In this document: one piece after another, positions 1 through 11,797 of the stretch
Layout of the letters: every line of letters begins with the position of its first letter
Numbering within the stretch: the first letter of the stretch is position 1
Assembly: GCF_009870125.1 (NCBI RefSeq)
Contig: NC_046680.1
Location: 11,470,001 to 11,534,000, forward strand
DNA: 64,000 nucleotides
Origin: Drosophila pseudoobscura
Lineage: Eukaryota > Arthropoda > Insecta > Diptera > Drosophilidae
Direction: 5' to 3'
Notes under the pieces: generated by a model
Seen by the model: the letters and a program-made list of their open reading frames with translations, nothing else
Told to the model about the DNA's origin: nothing
The model's database searches: none
Made by a program: the position numbers and the translations under genes

Positions 1-373
1 AAAAGCAAAAACTGACTAAGTCTGTTAGCTATTAGAGAGTGTTAGAGTATTAAATGGATATGAAGATTAAACAAATCAAACTAAAAATAAACAACTACAG
101 AAATGTTGAAAAAATACATCATATATTCCAATTAAATTTGTAATTAAATCACACAAGAAGCAAACCAAACGAACCGAACTGGCCTGGTCAATGTTAGTTC
201 AATTAAAAAAGGATCGTAGGAATTGTAACAATTGTATTTCGGATGTTACGCTTGAGCTTTGGTACTCGTACGACAAGGAAATCATAGGAAGCATAGCATA
301 CATAATACAGAATATATGTATATTAAACACCCAAGATTCTTGTTGTATTACTCAAGTCCTCATCGCCATGATC
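1..373. other. AT-rich flank without recognisable gene
   Basis: I see only AT-rich non-coding sequence here. It is probably the 3' flank of the minus-strand CAP gene, which stops at 374. No convincing coding exon, RNA gene or repeat of the main family was seen. Confidence 0.5.
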
Positions 374-1249
374 CTAAAGAGGGGAGGCACATGGGATAAA
401 AGAGCAGGTGCAGCAGCTGTATATACTGACCTGTCCGAATATTCCTCCCTCGTTGCCACAAAGATGCTGATAGTCCTTACTGGGGTCCGCCTCCCAGATC
501 TGGCAATCGGTGGCAGGTGGTCCTTCCTTATATACATACGAGCCCTGAATATTGGTGAAGTCAAAGTGGCAGGTAAGGAAGTGACAATGCCCTTGGGGCA
601 GGTCGTCACTGCATTCTGTGGCCACAGCGACCCCACAGCCCACACGCGAAACGCGATCGCTGACAATGGTACTGAAGTGACCGGCAGTTATGTCTCTGCT
701 GCCATCAAAGTTTGATATGAGCGACTCGGGATCCTTCACATCTAGGTGCTCATCAAACATCCGATCGAAAGCCAACCTTAGTACATCGGACATGCTGCGG
801 CGGTCCATTGTGGAGCCCACAACACCCAGCGCCTCGCCTGCCATCGGAAACCGCTGGGTGGCCCGGCATTCGGAGTGCTTGAACGACACCGTGGAGGCGT
901 GGCTGCGGGCCATGTAGCCCAGCTCCAGATCCCAGATAAGCTCTCGCATTCGCTTGGCAGCAGGGAAGATTTTATTGCTGCGTGTCTCCAGGAAACCGCT
1001 GGCCAACCTGTCTCGATAGGAGTTAAGCTGCTTCAGAATGATCGCATGAAACTTCTTGGTGTCCGGAATGGTGCCCTTGTAAGCGGCAACGGGCGGAAGC
1101 TCTGCATCCAGGCGGCACATGAAGTGTTGCCTGTTGGCCGCAAGGCAGAAATGGGTATCATTGTGGCAATAGTTGTAGGCGGACCCCTGCGGTAGGAGTG
1201 GGATCATTACCATGGCAATGGCAAGGCCCACATGCAGAAGTAGGACCAT
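374..1249 (-). CDS. Secreted CAP-domain (antigen 5 / SCP-like) protein
   Basis: A single-exon reading frame of 291 residues. It opens with a hydrophobic signal peptide (about residues 1-24, likely cut after GSA). Cysteines in the YNYC and HFMC blocks follow, typical of insect antigen-5-related proteins. The CAP domain runs from about residue 65 to 235: an N-terminal helix with LNSYRDRLASG, then the cavity residues FKHSEC, GEALG and GHFSTIV, and the closing CHFLTCHFDF strand. The C-terminal tail carries further cysteines. CAP proteins of this kind are secreted; in Drosophila many are expressed in gut or male reproductive tract, and their biochemical role is mostly unknown. I cannot tell which of the many fly paralogues this is. 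A TATA-like CTATAAAT lies at 1278-1285 (minus), only about 30 bp before the first ATG. This would imply a very short 5' UTR, use of the Met at residue 13 or 15, or chance. The stop is TAG at 374-376. Confidence 0.85.
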   Translation of the reverse strand: MVLLLHVGLAIAMVMIPLLPQGSAYNYCHNDTHFCLAANRQHFMCRLDAELPPVAAYKGTIPDTKKFHAIILKQLNSYRDRLASGFLETRSNKIFPAAKRMRELIWDLELGYMARSHASTVSFKHSECRATQRFPMAGEALGVVGSTMDRRSMSDVLRLAFDRMFDEHLDVKDPESLISNFDGSRDITAGHFSTIVSDRVSRVGCGVAVATECSDDLPQGHCHFLTCHFDFTNIQGSYVYKEGPPATDCQIWEADPSKDYQHLCGNEGGIFGQVSIYSCCTCSFIPCASPL

Positions 1250-2748
1250 CCTTCATCAACGATTTACTTTACTGGAAATTTATAGTGAAAAAAAAACAAT
1301 CAAACACGAATATTTGTTTGATTTCTGAAAAGTTAAACTGTCAAGGTTTATCAAATGTTTATTGTTTTCATTCTTTAAGGTTTCGGGAAAAAGATTGCCT
1401 CTAAATTCATTCGGTAATAGCATGCCATAATATTAAATTAATTTTAGTTTTTGTTTTGGAGTTTTCGATTTTTATTATAATTTTGAGCGAAGATTGCGCT
1501 TGAAAGTTTCAGCAAAATGTGGTTTTATCTACTTATTATTTCATCATTTTTGGATTTGTCTGCAGTGGTTATTACAAAAGGCATTTGGGTCTCAAAATAC
1601 TAACAATAAATTAATCAAATCAAATAAAACCCAATTAAATATACATATTTAACAAAGAGCAATAGGTACGTGGTTTCTTTTATTTATAAAAATATCGTAT
1701 ATGCTTTCGCATCTTTCCGGGTTCCTACTCTATCAACATTAATCTTAACATTTCAACAAACAAATTGCATTGCGTGGGAGGGGGGACACTGTCTGTGTGC
1801 TCGTGTGGCGGGGTTCTGGCTATCTAGCATTGGGGTGGGTGGGATGAGCAGTTTGCTTGATCCTCTGTCTATGCCCTTTTTAATTCCGTTGAGCTCCTCT
1901 GCTCCTCTCATGAGGGGAGGACTGGGGAGAATAAACGTATAATAGTTCATTTGTAGATATTTGCACTATACTCTTACTTCCTTTCGTTTCAGTAAAATTC
2001 GAATCAAAAATTGTAAGTTAACAACCCGTACCCGTACTCGTACCCGTACCCTTACCCGTACCAGTTCTGTTCTTTCTGCTCGATCGTTACTCAAATTTCA
2101 ATTACTTATGCTACAGTTATAGGTATTATTTAGTATGAAAAGGTCAATAAAGGTATATTGGCTGTTCGAGATTTGGTGAATATATATATATGTATGAATA
2201 TAAAGTTCATTTTCGCTCAGTTTCGGATATATGTACGTACTATGAATGCAACTATGAATATAAAGTATATAATTATCAGTTGTTTTTCCATTTCCTACAA
2301 ATATACAAAGTTCGTGTTTTACTCTCTCGCTGTCTATCGCTGTCTGGCACGCGCTCACAAATCTATAAAATCCATTTGTTTTCGCATGTATACTGTATGC
2401 TCGTGTGGGGACAGCAGACAGGGAGGCACTAATTTGAAACAGAAGCGGCGGCCTCAACAACGGGGAAACAATCTATAACTAATTAAAGCGTGTGTTTACA
2501 GGTAGGGCTAACTAAATAGAATAGTTCGTATGCACTAGATGCAGGTGATGCACCTGCCCTGCTGGTGATGCTCCTTCGCTCCACAACAAAAGGTGGCTGC
2601 GATTCGTAGGCTACGAGACTAGATCTTAGAGACACGCACAGGGCTACATATGGGTCGTATAAAAATATATTTAGCTTTTCACTGCACTGTTTTGTATCAC
2701 TAAGGGGATGAAGGTGTAGGGGGGAGGGGAGTTTGTCCAGTCTATCGC
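1250..2748. other. CAP gene 5' flank and probable tamo 3' UTR
   Basis: A non-coding stretch between two minus-strand genes. The part next to 2748 is likely the tamo 3' UTR. A minus-strand AATAAA lies at 1679-1684, which would give a UTR of about 1 kb, but the true cleavage site is not determined. A small tandem array based on CGTACC lies at about 2024-2065, and AT-rich TATATA/TACGTA tracts lie at 2160-2280. Confidence 0.5.
2024..2065. repeat. Short CGTACC-type tandem repeat
   Basis: About six imperfect hexamer copies (variants of CGTACC with CGTACT and CTTACC) in a row. It looks like a simple minisatellite inside the presumed tamo 3' UTR; no function is indicated. Confidence 0.7.
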
Positions 2749-5530
2749 CTAAACGCAGGTTGAGGAAGCATGGGAGACGCTCGCCGCTGCAGCTGCAGCC
2801 GCTGCCGATGACGACGCCGCTGTGGCTGCCTCCAGATTGAAATCCTTGCTGCGGCAGCACATCTCACAGATGCGCTTCGTGTCTGGGTTAAGGAACGTGC
2901 AGAAACGACAACTCCACTCATTCGGGCTCGTCACAATCAGTTGCGTGGACACTGGCGGAGGATGCTTTGGCCCAGCTCCGCTACGATTTCGCGATCCTGT
3001 GCCTCTATTGTCTATTGTGGCCGTTTTCAAGGCGGACTTCACTTTCTTCACGCCAGTGCTGCTTCTGTTCGGCACCAACGTGGGCGCTGGCGCCTGCACA
3101 ACCTTGGCCTCCCTTCGGATGGCCCCAGTCTTCTTCTCCAGTGTGCGTGCCTTCCCCCCACTTGTCTCCGTAGTGGCTGAACTGAAACGTGTTCCCTTCC
3201 CACCACTTGCCTCCACAGCAGCTGCACTAGCTGCACGTGTTACCGTCTGCGTTTTGGCTGTGTCGCGTCGCGTACTTTTTTCAGCAGGATTTGCGCTGTC
3301 ATTGGATATGTTCAACGAGTCCAAATCCAAGCTTTGCACTAGCAAATCCTCACGATCCCCCAAGTCTTTGGAGTAGCCAGAGCGCTCCAGGTTCTTAAAT
3401 ACATAGTTCCAGGACTCAAAGCTGCCGACACCCTCCTGCACCTTGGGCATCAGGGGCGGGGATGCGCTGCTCAGCGTTACGAAATCATCCAAACTCGCCG
3501 TCTCGTAGCCCGCTGTCATGTCCGTAACAGTGGTGGGTATATCAGGATCGTTAGCTGCTGCTCTCCTGTGGTATGCATCCGCGGGCGCCATCCGACTAGC
3601 CCGCTCCTTCAATTCCTTGTGCTTTTTGCGATTATTGTCCATCGGATCCTGTAGCCAGAAAATAGTCAATATTTGCACTAGCTAAGGAGAATGTGAACAA
3701 GCTTTGGCACTTACCTGCATCAGGTCGCGATCGGCTTGTCGCGAGTCGCAGCCAGACTCTGCCAGCGCCCGTGTCCGACTGCTCTTGGGCACAGGCCGAG
3801 CATAGACATACCTGTCTTGAGCAGTCGGTGGCGGCGGCTGCGAGTGTGGCAGCGTCGTGGGCAGGTCGTAGCCCCCATACGACGTCGGCTCAGGGGGTGG
3901 CGCGTAAATTACAGAATTGCCACGCAGGTAGCCCCCATGGCTCCGTTGCTCGTACAGCCGCGGATGGTAGTCATGGGCACCATAGTCGTGCTGCATCAAA
4001 TTGGCACGTTCGTCGAAATCGATCAGATGATGATCTGGCGGATACGTGCTCTGTCTGTGCTGCATGGCTGCCATGGCGGCGACGGCAGCCCCCGAGGGTG
4101 GGGCCTGACCCTGACGCCTGTGATAGTCACAGCTGTGTACCGGCCCAGAGGCCAAGACGCCCGTCTTCTCAATGGTCGCGTACATATTGTGCTCTGAATT
4201 CGTAAAGACATCGGCGGGCGTGGCATACTGGGCATTCAGTTGGTTGGAGATGTTGTAGGGAAGGGGATAACGATTGCCAGGAGCATTGTAGCCACCGGCG
4301 ACTGCCGCATAGGAGGCACTGCTGCCCATACTCAGTCCGTCCAGACAATCGTAGGGTTCCTCGTAGAGATGGGGGTGCTGATGCATGGCCTGGCACTGCT
4401 GATCGAAGGAGTGTCGATGTGGGAGGACATTGTGAGGCTCCTGGTAGTGATCAAGGCTACGCGAGTGGGTCATCAGCCCTCCTCCAGCCGTTTGCTGGAG
4501 CTGAGGCTGCTGCTGCGGATGTGCGGGATATGGCGGTAAGTATTTCCCCGACAACGAGTCGTGACTGAGATTTGGGGAAACAACATTGGGATGAATGGCG
4601 CAGCTGTTTGAGCTAGCGGGATGCACCAGGTTGTTGCCATGCAAAGCGCAGGGGCTCGCACTCACGCTGCCATCCGCTACCCTGCTCTTCGGGGGCTGGG
4701 TGGCAATTGTCGCCACATTGCTGTATGTGTTGTCCGACATTTTCTCCTTGCGCAGTCGCTTCTCATTCAGGTGGAAGACAATCTCCTTGATCGAATGCGT
4801 GGTGCCTCCAATGTGGCGCTCTCGATATTGAAAAATCTCCTTCCAGCTGCATGGGAAACCCTCTGCATGGACGCCTGCATGGATATGCTTCATGATCTGG
4901 CACTCTACGTAGGCGGCCATGGCATCACGCGATACATTTGTCACCTGATCGGGGCAGATGGGGCCCTCCAGGACAAATGTATCCTCCGATATGCGCCTAT
5001 AGCCCATGGCCAGAAAGAGCTGGTCAGCGTCGAGCAGACGAGTCAGGACGTCATGCTGATAGCATCCCGAATAGGTCTGAAAGCAGAAAGTCGGGGAATC
5101 CGTTTGATCAACAATCAAATGGGTGAAGAATGGGCCACAAGCCAACCTTGAGGGTTCGGTACTCCTTCCGCCAGGGTTTGGTAAACAAGTTGTTGGCATA
5201 CTGGCTGATAGTCTCGAATCCCACGATGGCATTTTGCGCCGTGAAGTCGGTCAGCTCTCGCACCGATTTGCGCAGGATGTGCCCTGTCTCTGGCAGAAAG
5301 AACTTGCGATCGTGCGGCACCACGCAGAGGAACTCCTTGAGGCAGCCTGCAAATAAAAAACAATTAATTAGTTTTGTTCCAGCATTCCAGCAGAACTTAT
5401 ACAAACCCTCTAGCTTCTTGCGCTCCTCGAGCTTTTGAATGCTCTCCTCCGTCTCGAGGAACGACCAGTGACGCTGAAGTATCTCCTGCCACAAGTCGGG
5501 CAGAATGTCGCGGGGCACAAAATCCGACAT
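2749..5530 (-). CDS. tamo: Tamo: SPATA2-like PUB-domain protein with NZF zinc finger
   Basis: Four coding exons on the minus strand: 5530-5407, 5346-5147, 5076-3715 and 3648-2749. All have GT-AG introns (60, 70 and 66 bp), giving 861 residues. The N-terminus (starting MSDFVPRDILPDLWQ) and the block up to about residue 200 match the PUB-type domain of SPATA2/Tamo. The middle is long, low-complexity, and rich in His, Gln, Pro and Tyr. Near the C-terminus (about residues 805-833) lies a RanBP2/NZF zinc finger, with NEWSCRFC followed by CEMC about 10 residues on. A poly-Ala/Ser tail ends the protein. In D. melanogaster Tamo was described as a modulator of Dorsal nuclear import; the vertebrate homologue SPATA2 bridges CYLD to LUBAC. 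A good splice acceptor at 5569-5570, before the ATG, indicates a separate upstream 5' UTR exon. The conserved-looking block SFESWNYVFKNLERSGY in exon 4 has no domain name known to me. Confidence 0.9.
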
Positions 5531-5568
5531 GTTGCTTTAAGGACTCTCATTCAGCGCGCCTCACGGTC
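5531..5568 (-). other. tamo: tamo 5' UTR segment after a splice acceptor
   Basis: Read on the minus strand, a pyrimidine-rich tract ends in TTGTTGCAG at 5569-5570. It is followed by 38 non-coding bases and then the tamo ATG. This looks like the start of the first coding exon, so the transcript probably begins further upstream, at higher coordinates. Confidence 0.5.
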
Positions 5569-8500
5569 CTGCAACAAGGCCACAAAAGCGATACAAGGTT
5601 ACAACAAGTCTCGAGATGCTTTGGAATCTCACTTGCTATTGATTTCACAAGGATAATGTCGATGGGTGGATGGATGTGAATGTGTGGATGAGCCTGCAGG
5701 CAGGGCAAAGCAATTACCCAACAATGATTGTCCCCTCCCGGCTGCACGTGCCACCCAACATGCATCTTTTAGTACCATACACCGCCTGCCCAACGCCCAA
5801 CGCCCAACTGTCCATCTCGCACAAAACATGCACTAACTAAACAATGCATGTTTTAGCCTCAAGTGGAGTAACAATAACTGGCCTGATAACAGCAAACAAT
5901 GGAAATGTGCGGGCTCGTCATCGATAGTGCCGTGCCACTAGCTTGGAGCTCGGCAGGCCTTTGTTTCCCGAGTAAAACAGTTGGCGTTGGCAACAAGGAG
6001 GAGCACCCACTCAACCCAGACTTCTCACCTATGATTAGAGTTTCAACAAAAGACTGCCGCAATGCAATGAATCATTCAAAAGGCAGGTGATTGGATAACA
6101 GAATGATTGGATTAGGGGGGATCATCATCGTCAGGTCTGGCTGTTACGAGTACTCGTTTTCAATGAATCATTGTTGTTTTAGGCAGGAAACACTAACGGA
6201 TAAAGGGGATTTCCCCTGATCGCAAATTATTGCTTCTACGAGGGAGGAGCTTTCCGCAAAACTCTATTTGGAAATTGAATATCAATTGAGAGTGAAATTT
6301 CAAGAAAAGTTGTTCCTTCTTCTCGCACAACAATGCGAAATCGTACAAATGTTCAACCGAAGCCCCACGATACATGATGCGAGCCACACACAAACATACA
6401 CACGCATTATCGCTCTATACACACACACACACACTCACTCTCGCATTTATAATTATTTTGATATCGGCTGGCTATCGTAAAATAAGCCAAAGATCGTACA
6501 TTGGCCTTTAGGCAGTAGCAACAACAATTCTGCGAAAAGAGAACGAGAGAGAACCGTTGGAGTAACCTTGAGAAGTGACTCATTTCACGGTTTGGTGTGC
6601 AATCAAAATGCAAACCAGAACACCGAAGCAAAGGGTGAAGAGAAAGAGGAGGATAAGTAAGTAAGTAAGCGAAAACAGAAAATGCGATATATGTACATAT
6701 GTAGAGAAGAGAGAGGAGAAACTAGTCACGGCATGAACGGTGACCGAGTGCGTGGGAGGGAGATGGAGACAGAGCGTAAAACACTGATAACGGTTGATTG
6801 AAAGCAAAACACACTCCGCGCCACTTGAATAGCACACCTGCAAATATATATATATACAAATACATATGTACTACTACATTAGATAATTAATTCAAAGAAT
6901 TTAGTGTTTCTCTGCTTTTCTCCATTTGCTCTCGTTTTATATCTGATTCTATGATCTTGGACTACGACCATTAGAAAGAGAATATCAATTTTTCAACAAG
7001 TTTAACCGAAACCAAAAGAAATTTGGTGTCACATACCAAATGATATTGGCTAAAATGTTCTTTTGTTTTATTGCGTTGATGTACATATTAACATATATGT
7101 ATGTACATATGGATGCATACATAATGTACTACTATTTAAGTGGCGCAGAGCGTATACATTTAAGTGTACCTCTATACATATGTATGTATTTGTACCAACG
7201 ACAGTGATAACTAAAAAAACACATATGTACATACATATGTATGTATTTGATAGGATTGGGTGCAAATATTTAGGTGGAGCTTATGGAATGTTTGAAAAAC
7301 AAGAGGAGGGAGGATGTGCCCCGTAGACGTATGTAACTTTAAGCAAGAGTGGTACGTTTTACTACCTTAAATGACTCCTCATCGGACAGGGAATGAGCTT
7401 TGACGTTGCACAGGTAGCCCTTGCGGTACGGGGGTACCTGTGATGCTAAAAGCAAAGTTAAGCCAATAAATCATGTTACAGCTGCTGTGTAGTGGAGTGG
7501 GGCTCTGCCTTTTGCTCTGCACTCAACGGTTTTCTTAATTGGATGCAAACTATTTTCAGTGGCGCATAAGCTTATTAGCGAGAGCGAGAGCTCAGCAATT
7601 CTCTTAAATGCAGCTCGCCCGTCAGTCAGGTTGCGGGCTCCAGCTTCCTGTTGCCAGGGACAACGAGGTAGGAAGGACTTCTAGAGGCCTCTATGCATGG
7701 ACGGTAGTCCAGGGCAAACCCAGGCTGCACCGAAGCTAATTTAAATGCAGAAAAAGATGTCAATGCTGGTGAAATTCGTGTCCTCTAATTGTCAAAATTA
7801 ACGCGTCATTGAATGGACTTTTAATGAAAAAATGTTTGCCGTAGGTAAATATTCCAATTCCCAGTCTAGAGAGAGAATCCACTTTGAAATTACATTTTAT
7901 TTAATTTCAAATGGAAAGAGAATCAGAATCAGAAACAGAAGTAAAGAAACAGAGAATCCATACTAGAATAATATAAAACCAGAGGTGGGGCCGGGGGAAG
8001 GGAATAAGTACAGCAGTCAGTTGTGAACTAACAGATAAATGAGGAATTTAAATCAATAAGTGCAATACGAGTATGCCAGAACAGCAAAATAGCAGCAGAA
8101 ATAAATTGGAAACTTCGCAGAAACTAAGATGCCAGCCTGCAGCTGAGAACATGCCTGGGCATGGGCTAGGAGTGTCGATGGATTTCTCATGCAAATTGGG
8201 CCAATTGTTCGGAATCCGTTTAGACATGACGGAGCTTCGCTCGTTCTATGAGCTGGTTTTCCCTTAATTTTCCGGATTGGCAGCAGCATGCAGGGAATTT
8301 CATAGAATTCCATCCAGTTGCCTGCATTGCGATTGAGCTGAATTGTAATTGAATTTTCAATACATCCTCGTAGGGATGTCAGTTGGATGTCATAAAGCGG
8401 TTGACACACATGGTGATGGGCATGTAAAACCGTCAGAATAGCCTGGCTATGATGGCCACGAGAGGCGACATCGCCTCGGTTATGGGCAAACAACACCAGA

Positions 8501-9480
8501 AGCAGGCGGCGTGCAGGCGGCAGTGTGGAAGCGAGCCAACAAGCCTTTGAATTTGGCCGAAAATTTGCCCAAAATCATGTGTTGACAAAATGACAATGGA
8601 CACAATATGGTCGGGATTGGAAGCTTTTATTGACTTAGGCTATGGCCCGATGCTGATGGCGAATGTTTGCATTGCTGGTCTGGTCTATTAAATGAAATAT
8701 TGATTAGCCATTTCAGGTTAACAGAGGATTGGCGATGCAATAAGATGGTGGTAGTCAGTCGTCAAGAGGGCCAGACTTGGCACGATGTTAGCCAGGTCTA
8801 TAGATTATATGCCCGTGTACGGTGCTCGTACATGTGTGTGTGTGTGACCGGCAAGCGTCGGGCAGGGTGTTCCAATTCTTATTTTCTACAATGCGGCACT
8901 AAATTTAGCAAAATAAAAGCTCACCCGGCCTGAGAATACTTTCTGCTGGTACCATCTGCTCATCCCGACCAGCAATCTATTTCCTGCAATTGCAATCTGC
9001 CTCTGCTGGCAACCGGATTCCCATTTCCCTTCCAACCCAATGTAACCCCAATTTTGAGGGGGAATGACAGGGAAAGAGCAAATTACTTACGGAAATTCCC
9101 AGTGGTACGTTGTATTTATGAATTTTCATTTCTGCATTGTCCCTGCATTGGCAAAACCTTCTTAGCCAGAAGCGTGCTGGAAGAGTCCACACCAGGTTCA
9201 CCTTGCCCCGTGCTGTTGCCAAAATCTGTAGTCGTGTGGGTGGGTGGGTTTTATTTTTAGCACACCCGAAGGCAACAAGCAACACACGATAAGGCAGTTT
9301 CAGCTTCCGCAATTGAGGGACTGGGGCTGGGGGCTGCTGTTGTCGTTATTGGCGCTTCAGCGGCAGCAGCTGCTGCGACTGATATTATTATTAACAAATA
9401 CTATGGCGCTGTTATGCTCTTCTTCTTTGTTTGCGTTGACAAATCTTTGCTGCGCTTTCACAATCCAATCTGCTCTTACA
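5569..9480. other. Gene-free stretch, probably tamo intron 1 / regulatory DNA
   Basis: No coding exon is supported in these 3.9 kb. I see a CA microsatellite at about 6419-6434, many overlapping TACATATGTA palindromes at about 6690-6710 and 7080-7245, and otherwise ordinary unique-looking AT-rich DNA. If tamo starts near 9640 (see the M1BP motif there), this is its first intron. Open frames in this stretch have low-complexity or stop-dense neighbours and no recognisable domain. Confidence 0.45.
7085..7245. repeat. Cluster of TACATATGTA palindromes
   Basis: Several ACATATGT / TACATATGTA palindromes are packed in about 160 bp, with GTATGTA links. These AT-rich palindromes recur throughout the window (for example near 17370, 22000 and 57930), so they are a general feature of this genome rather than a specific site. 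Confidence 0.6.
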
Positions 9481-9618
9481 CAAACTTGTTGCTGTCCTCT
9501 TCGCTAGCAACAGGAAATAAAATCACACACAATTTTCTACATTTGGGAATGAGTTAGTGAATAAACATTTCTCGCACACGTTACTCCGTTAATTGTAAAT
9601 TAAATAAAAATTAAATCC
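9481..9618. repeat. Duplicated ~130 bp segment, copy 1
   Basis: This segment aligns with 14632-14741. It shares TCGCT..AACAGGAA, ACAATTTTCTACATTTGGGAAT (read in two overlapping parts), ATTTCTCG and TAAATTAAATAAAAATTAA in the same order. In both places it is followed directly by a copy of the main dispersed repeat, and in both places a minus-strand gene lies to the left (tamo, Naa35). Confidence 0.75.
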
Positions 9619-9639
9619 GAACGGAACGGGCTGCGAGAA

Positions 9640-10530
9640 CTAGTGTGACCGCGGATATTCCAATACTGTGTAACCCTAGAAATTTTCAAAAATATACAGT
9701 CTCGTTTTAAAAATATACCGAAAATATACTGACGAATTCGAGTTGTATTATAGATATTCCTCGACTTTGATGTTCCGTCGAATATTACTAGCTACATAGA
9801 ATGTGCAGCCCGGCCCACATAATTTTATCCGATTAATAAATCAATGTCCTACTTGACTGACTTGTTTTAAATACTTGTCTTGTTTTCTTGCTGCAGCAAT
9901 TGCTTTGATTGTTTTTGCCTCAATTTTGGTGCCTCGTATATCGTTAGAAATCTAACTTTGCCCAGTTAACCCTCCTCCATTCAACGATTTGAGGTAAATG
10001 GCGTCAAACATTACTGATTGTAAGTTCTTCTTGTAGACCCATGCAATCTTTCCTCTGAACTAAAAAAAAACCACGATATCACTCATTTGAACAACGCTAA
10101 AATTTAATTTTTTAAATTTTCGGTGGAATTTTAAAATAACCCCCTTGTCTTACAGTGGGTTAATCGTTCTCAGTCAAGGATTGAAACCATTTTCTACATG
10201 ACTGGTTTATTTGAAATTGAATTGCTATGGAACCATGGTTATGAGATATTGGTTCTTCATTAACTTATGACTCATACACTGGCTCTTCTGAACTGAACGG
10301 TATTAACTCTACCACAAAACAAGTAAGGGAAACCCCCTGTTTTGAGCAAACGTTTTTTTTTTTGCGTACGCCTTGTTTTGATTTGGTTACACAGTGCAAT
10401 CAAACGACTAGAAACAGCAGGATTTTCTCTGAGTAATCCATTTCCGCAGCTTAGCTTAAGTTTTTCACCTGTTTAAATAAAGGGGGTTTACGTGGGTTAT
10501 ACGGTATATTTCTGAGGGTCAGACGCCAGC
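9640..10530. mobile_element. Composite of dispersed repeat copies (forward, then inverted end)
   Basis: From 9640 to about 9900 lies a forward copy: the AGTGTGACCGCGGA edge, AATATACC blocks, then GCCCACATAATTTTATCCG. From about 9950 to 10200 lies another forward part, colinear with the reverse complement of 32100-32340 (GAGGTAAATGGCG, ACGCTAAAAT, TTAATCGTTCTC). From about 10320 to 10530 the opposite orientation ends in GGTATATTTCTGAGGGTC. The block stops about 15 bp before the Zfrp8 ATG. It looks like a non-autonomous, protein-less element. A DINE-1/SGM Helitron-type element of the obscura group is my best guess, not proven. Confidence 0.7.
9641..9651 (-). promoter_or_regulatory. M1BP / Ohler motif 1 core-promoter element, candidate tamo promoter
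   Basis: Read on the minus strand this is CGGTCACACTA, a full match to the YGGTCACACTR consensus bound by M1BP near fly housekeeping transcription starts. It points left, toward tamo, whose coding region begins at 5530 behind a splice acceptor. Assignment to tamo is inference. It coincides with the edge of a dispersed repeat copy. Confidence 0.5.
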
Positions 10531-10545
10531 CTGCACGTTAAAAAC

Positions 10546-11715
10546 ATGGAAATTGATTTGGGTTTTGCCGAGAAACGGGACAATAATGGTTGGTTGACTA
10601 ACCGCTACTTCCCCAGCAAATTGGGTGGACTACCGGCCTGGCTGGAGCTGGAGGCACTCCCGGACCCCAAACAGCTGCAGTGTCAAAAGTGCATGGCGCC
10701 AAAAGTTTTCTTAGCCCAACTTTATGCCCCCCACGAGGATGATTTCAATTTTCATCGGTCGATTTATATTTTCGTGTGCCGGAACGCAGATTGCCAGCAG
10801 GATCATAGTGCAGAGTAAGTGCTTTAAACTGTGTGTTTTGTGGCTATCCTGCGACTCATGTTTGTGGCTTGTCCAGAAATTTCACAGTGCTGAGGTCTCA
10901 GCTGGCACTGAAAAACAAATTCTTCTCAGAACAGGCTGCGGAAGACGATGGGGAACCTTTGGTAAGCTATGAAACGAAGGGTTTTTCGAACTATCTATAT
11001 AGACGTGTATACTTTTTTCCAGCCCCCCATACCATGCCTGAAAAAAGTATGTGCCGCCTGCGGCTGTTATGCTCCGCACGCCTGCAGCCGCTGCAAAACC
11101 ATCTATTATTGTTCCTCTGCTCATCAGCGGGCACATTGGTCCGACCACAAGGCTAACTGCGGGTCATCGAACGCGGTGCCGCACAAGCCGCTTAAAGCGA
11201 TAGAATTTGAAGAATTTGAGATTGTGATAGAGAGCAATCCCACGAGGCCGGTTGAAGAAGATCACAAAGATGACGACGCCCGTTTGGCAGAGTTTGAAGC
11301 GCTACAGGCCAGTGGCAACACCGGCGACCTGAGCAACGTCTCCGAGGCGGAGATGGACAAGTACTTTGGAAATACAGCTGGCTCGGATGACAAGACGTTT
11401 CGTCAATTTAAGAAGCAAATCGCCGACGAGCCCGAGCAGATTGTGCGCTACAAGCGCGGCGGTGAGCCCCTTTGGATAACAAACACAGCCGCAACTGTGG
11501 CGGATCAGCTGAAATCGCTGCCCAACTGCAGCCAATGCGGTGGGATTCGTCAATTCGAGTTCCAGATCATGCCGCAGACCTTGGTGCTGCTCAAAGAAGA
11601 GTTTCTGGACTGGGGCGTACTGGCGGTCTACACTTGTGCCAAGAGCTGCCCCATTGAGGGATATGTGGAAGAGCACATGGTCAAGCAGGACGTTGTGTCG
11701 CAAGAGAACCATTGA
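10546..11715 (+). CDS. Zfrp8: Zfrp8 (PDCD2 homologue), MYND zinc-finger protein
   Basis: Three exons: 10546-10814, 10877-10961 and 11023-11715, with GT-AG introns of 62 and 61 bp, giving 348 residues. This is about the length I recall for the fly protein. The N-terminal PDCD2 part begins MEIDLGFAEK and has the CQKCMAP and VCRNADC pairs. Exon 3 opens with the MYND finger (CAACGCYAPHACSRC, then YYCSSAHQRAHW). The PDCD2_C domain follows from about residue 225, with GEPLWITN, CSQCGG and FQIMPQ. PDCD2/Zfrp8 proteins act as chaperones for the ribosomal protein uS5 and are needed for fly haematopoietic and germline stem cells. AATAAA at 11717-11722 overlaps the region just past the stop, so the 3' UTR is probably very short. 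The gene converges on Naa35, with 82 bp between the two stops. The 5' UTR appears to lie in or directly beside repeat DNA. Confidence 0.95.
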
Positions 11716-11716
11716 A

Positions 11717-11722
11717 AATAAA
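11717..11722 (+). terminator. Zfrp8: Zfrp8 polyadenylation signal
   Basis: An AATAAA hexamer two bases after the TGA stop. With Naa35 ending at 11798 on the other strand, a short Zfrp8 3' UTR is expected. Confidence 0.6.
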
Positions 11723-11797
11723 CTCCAAACGTACATTTAATTTAGTTGGTTATGGTTAGTAGAGGTGGCACACATTTAAAATCTGATCGCCAGCCGC

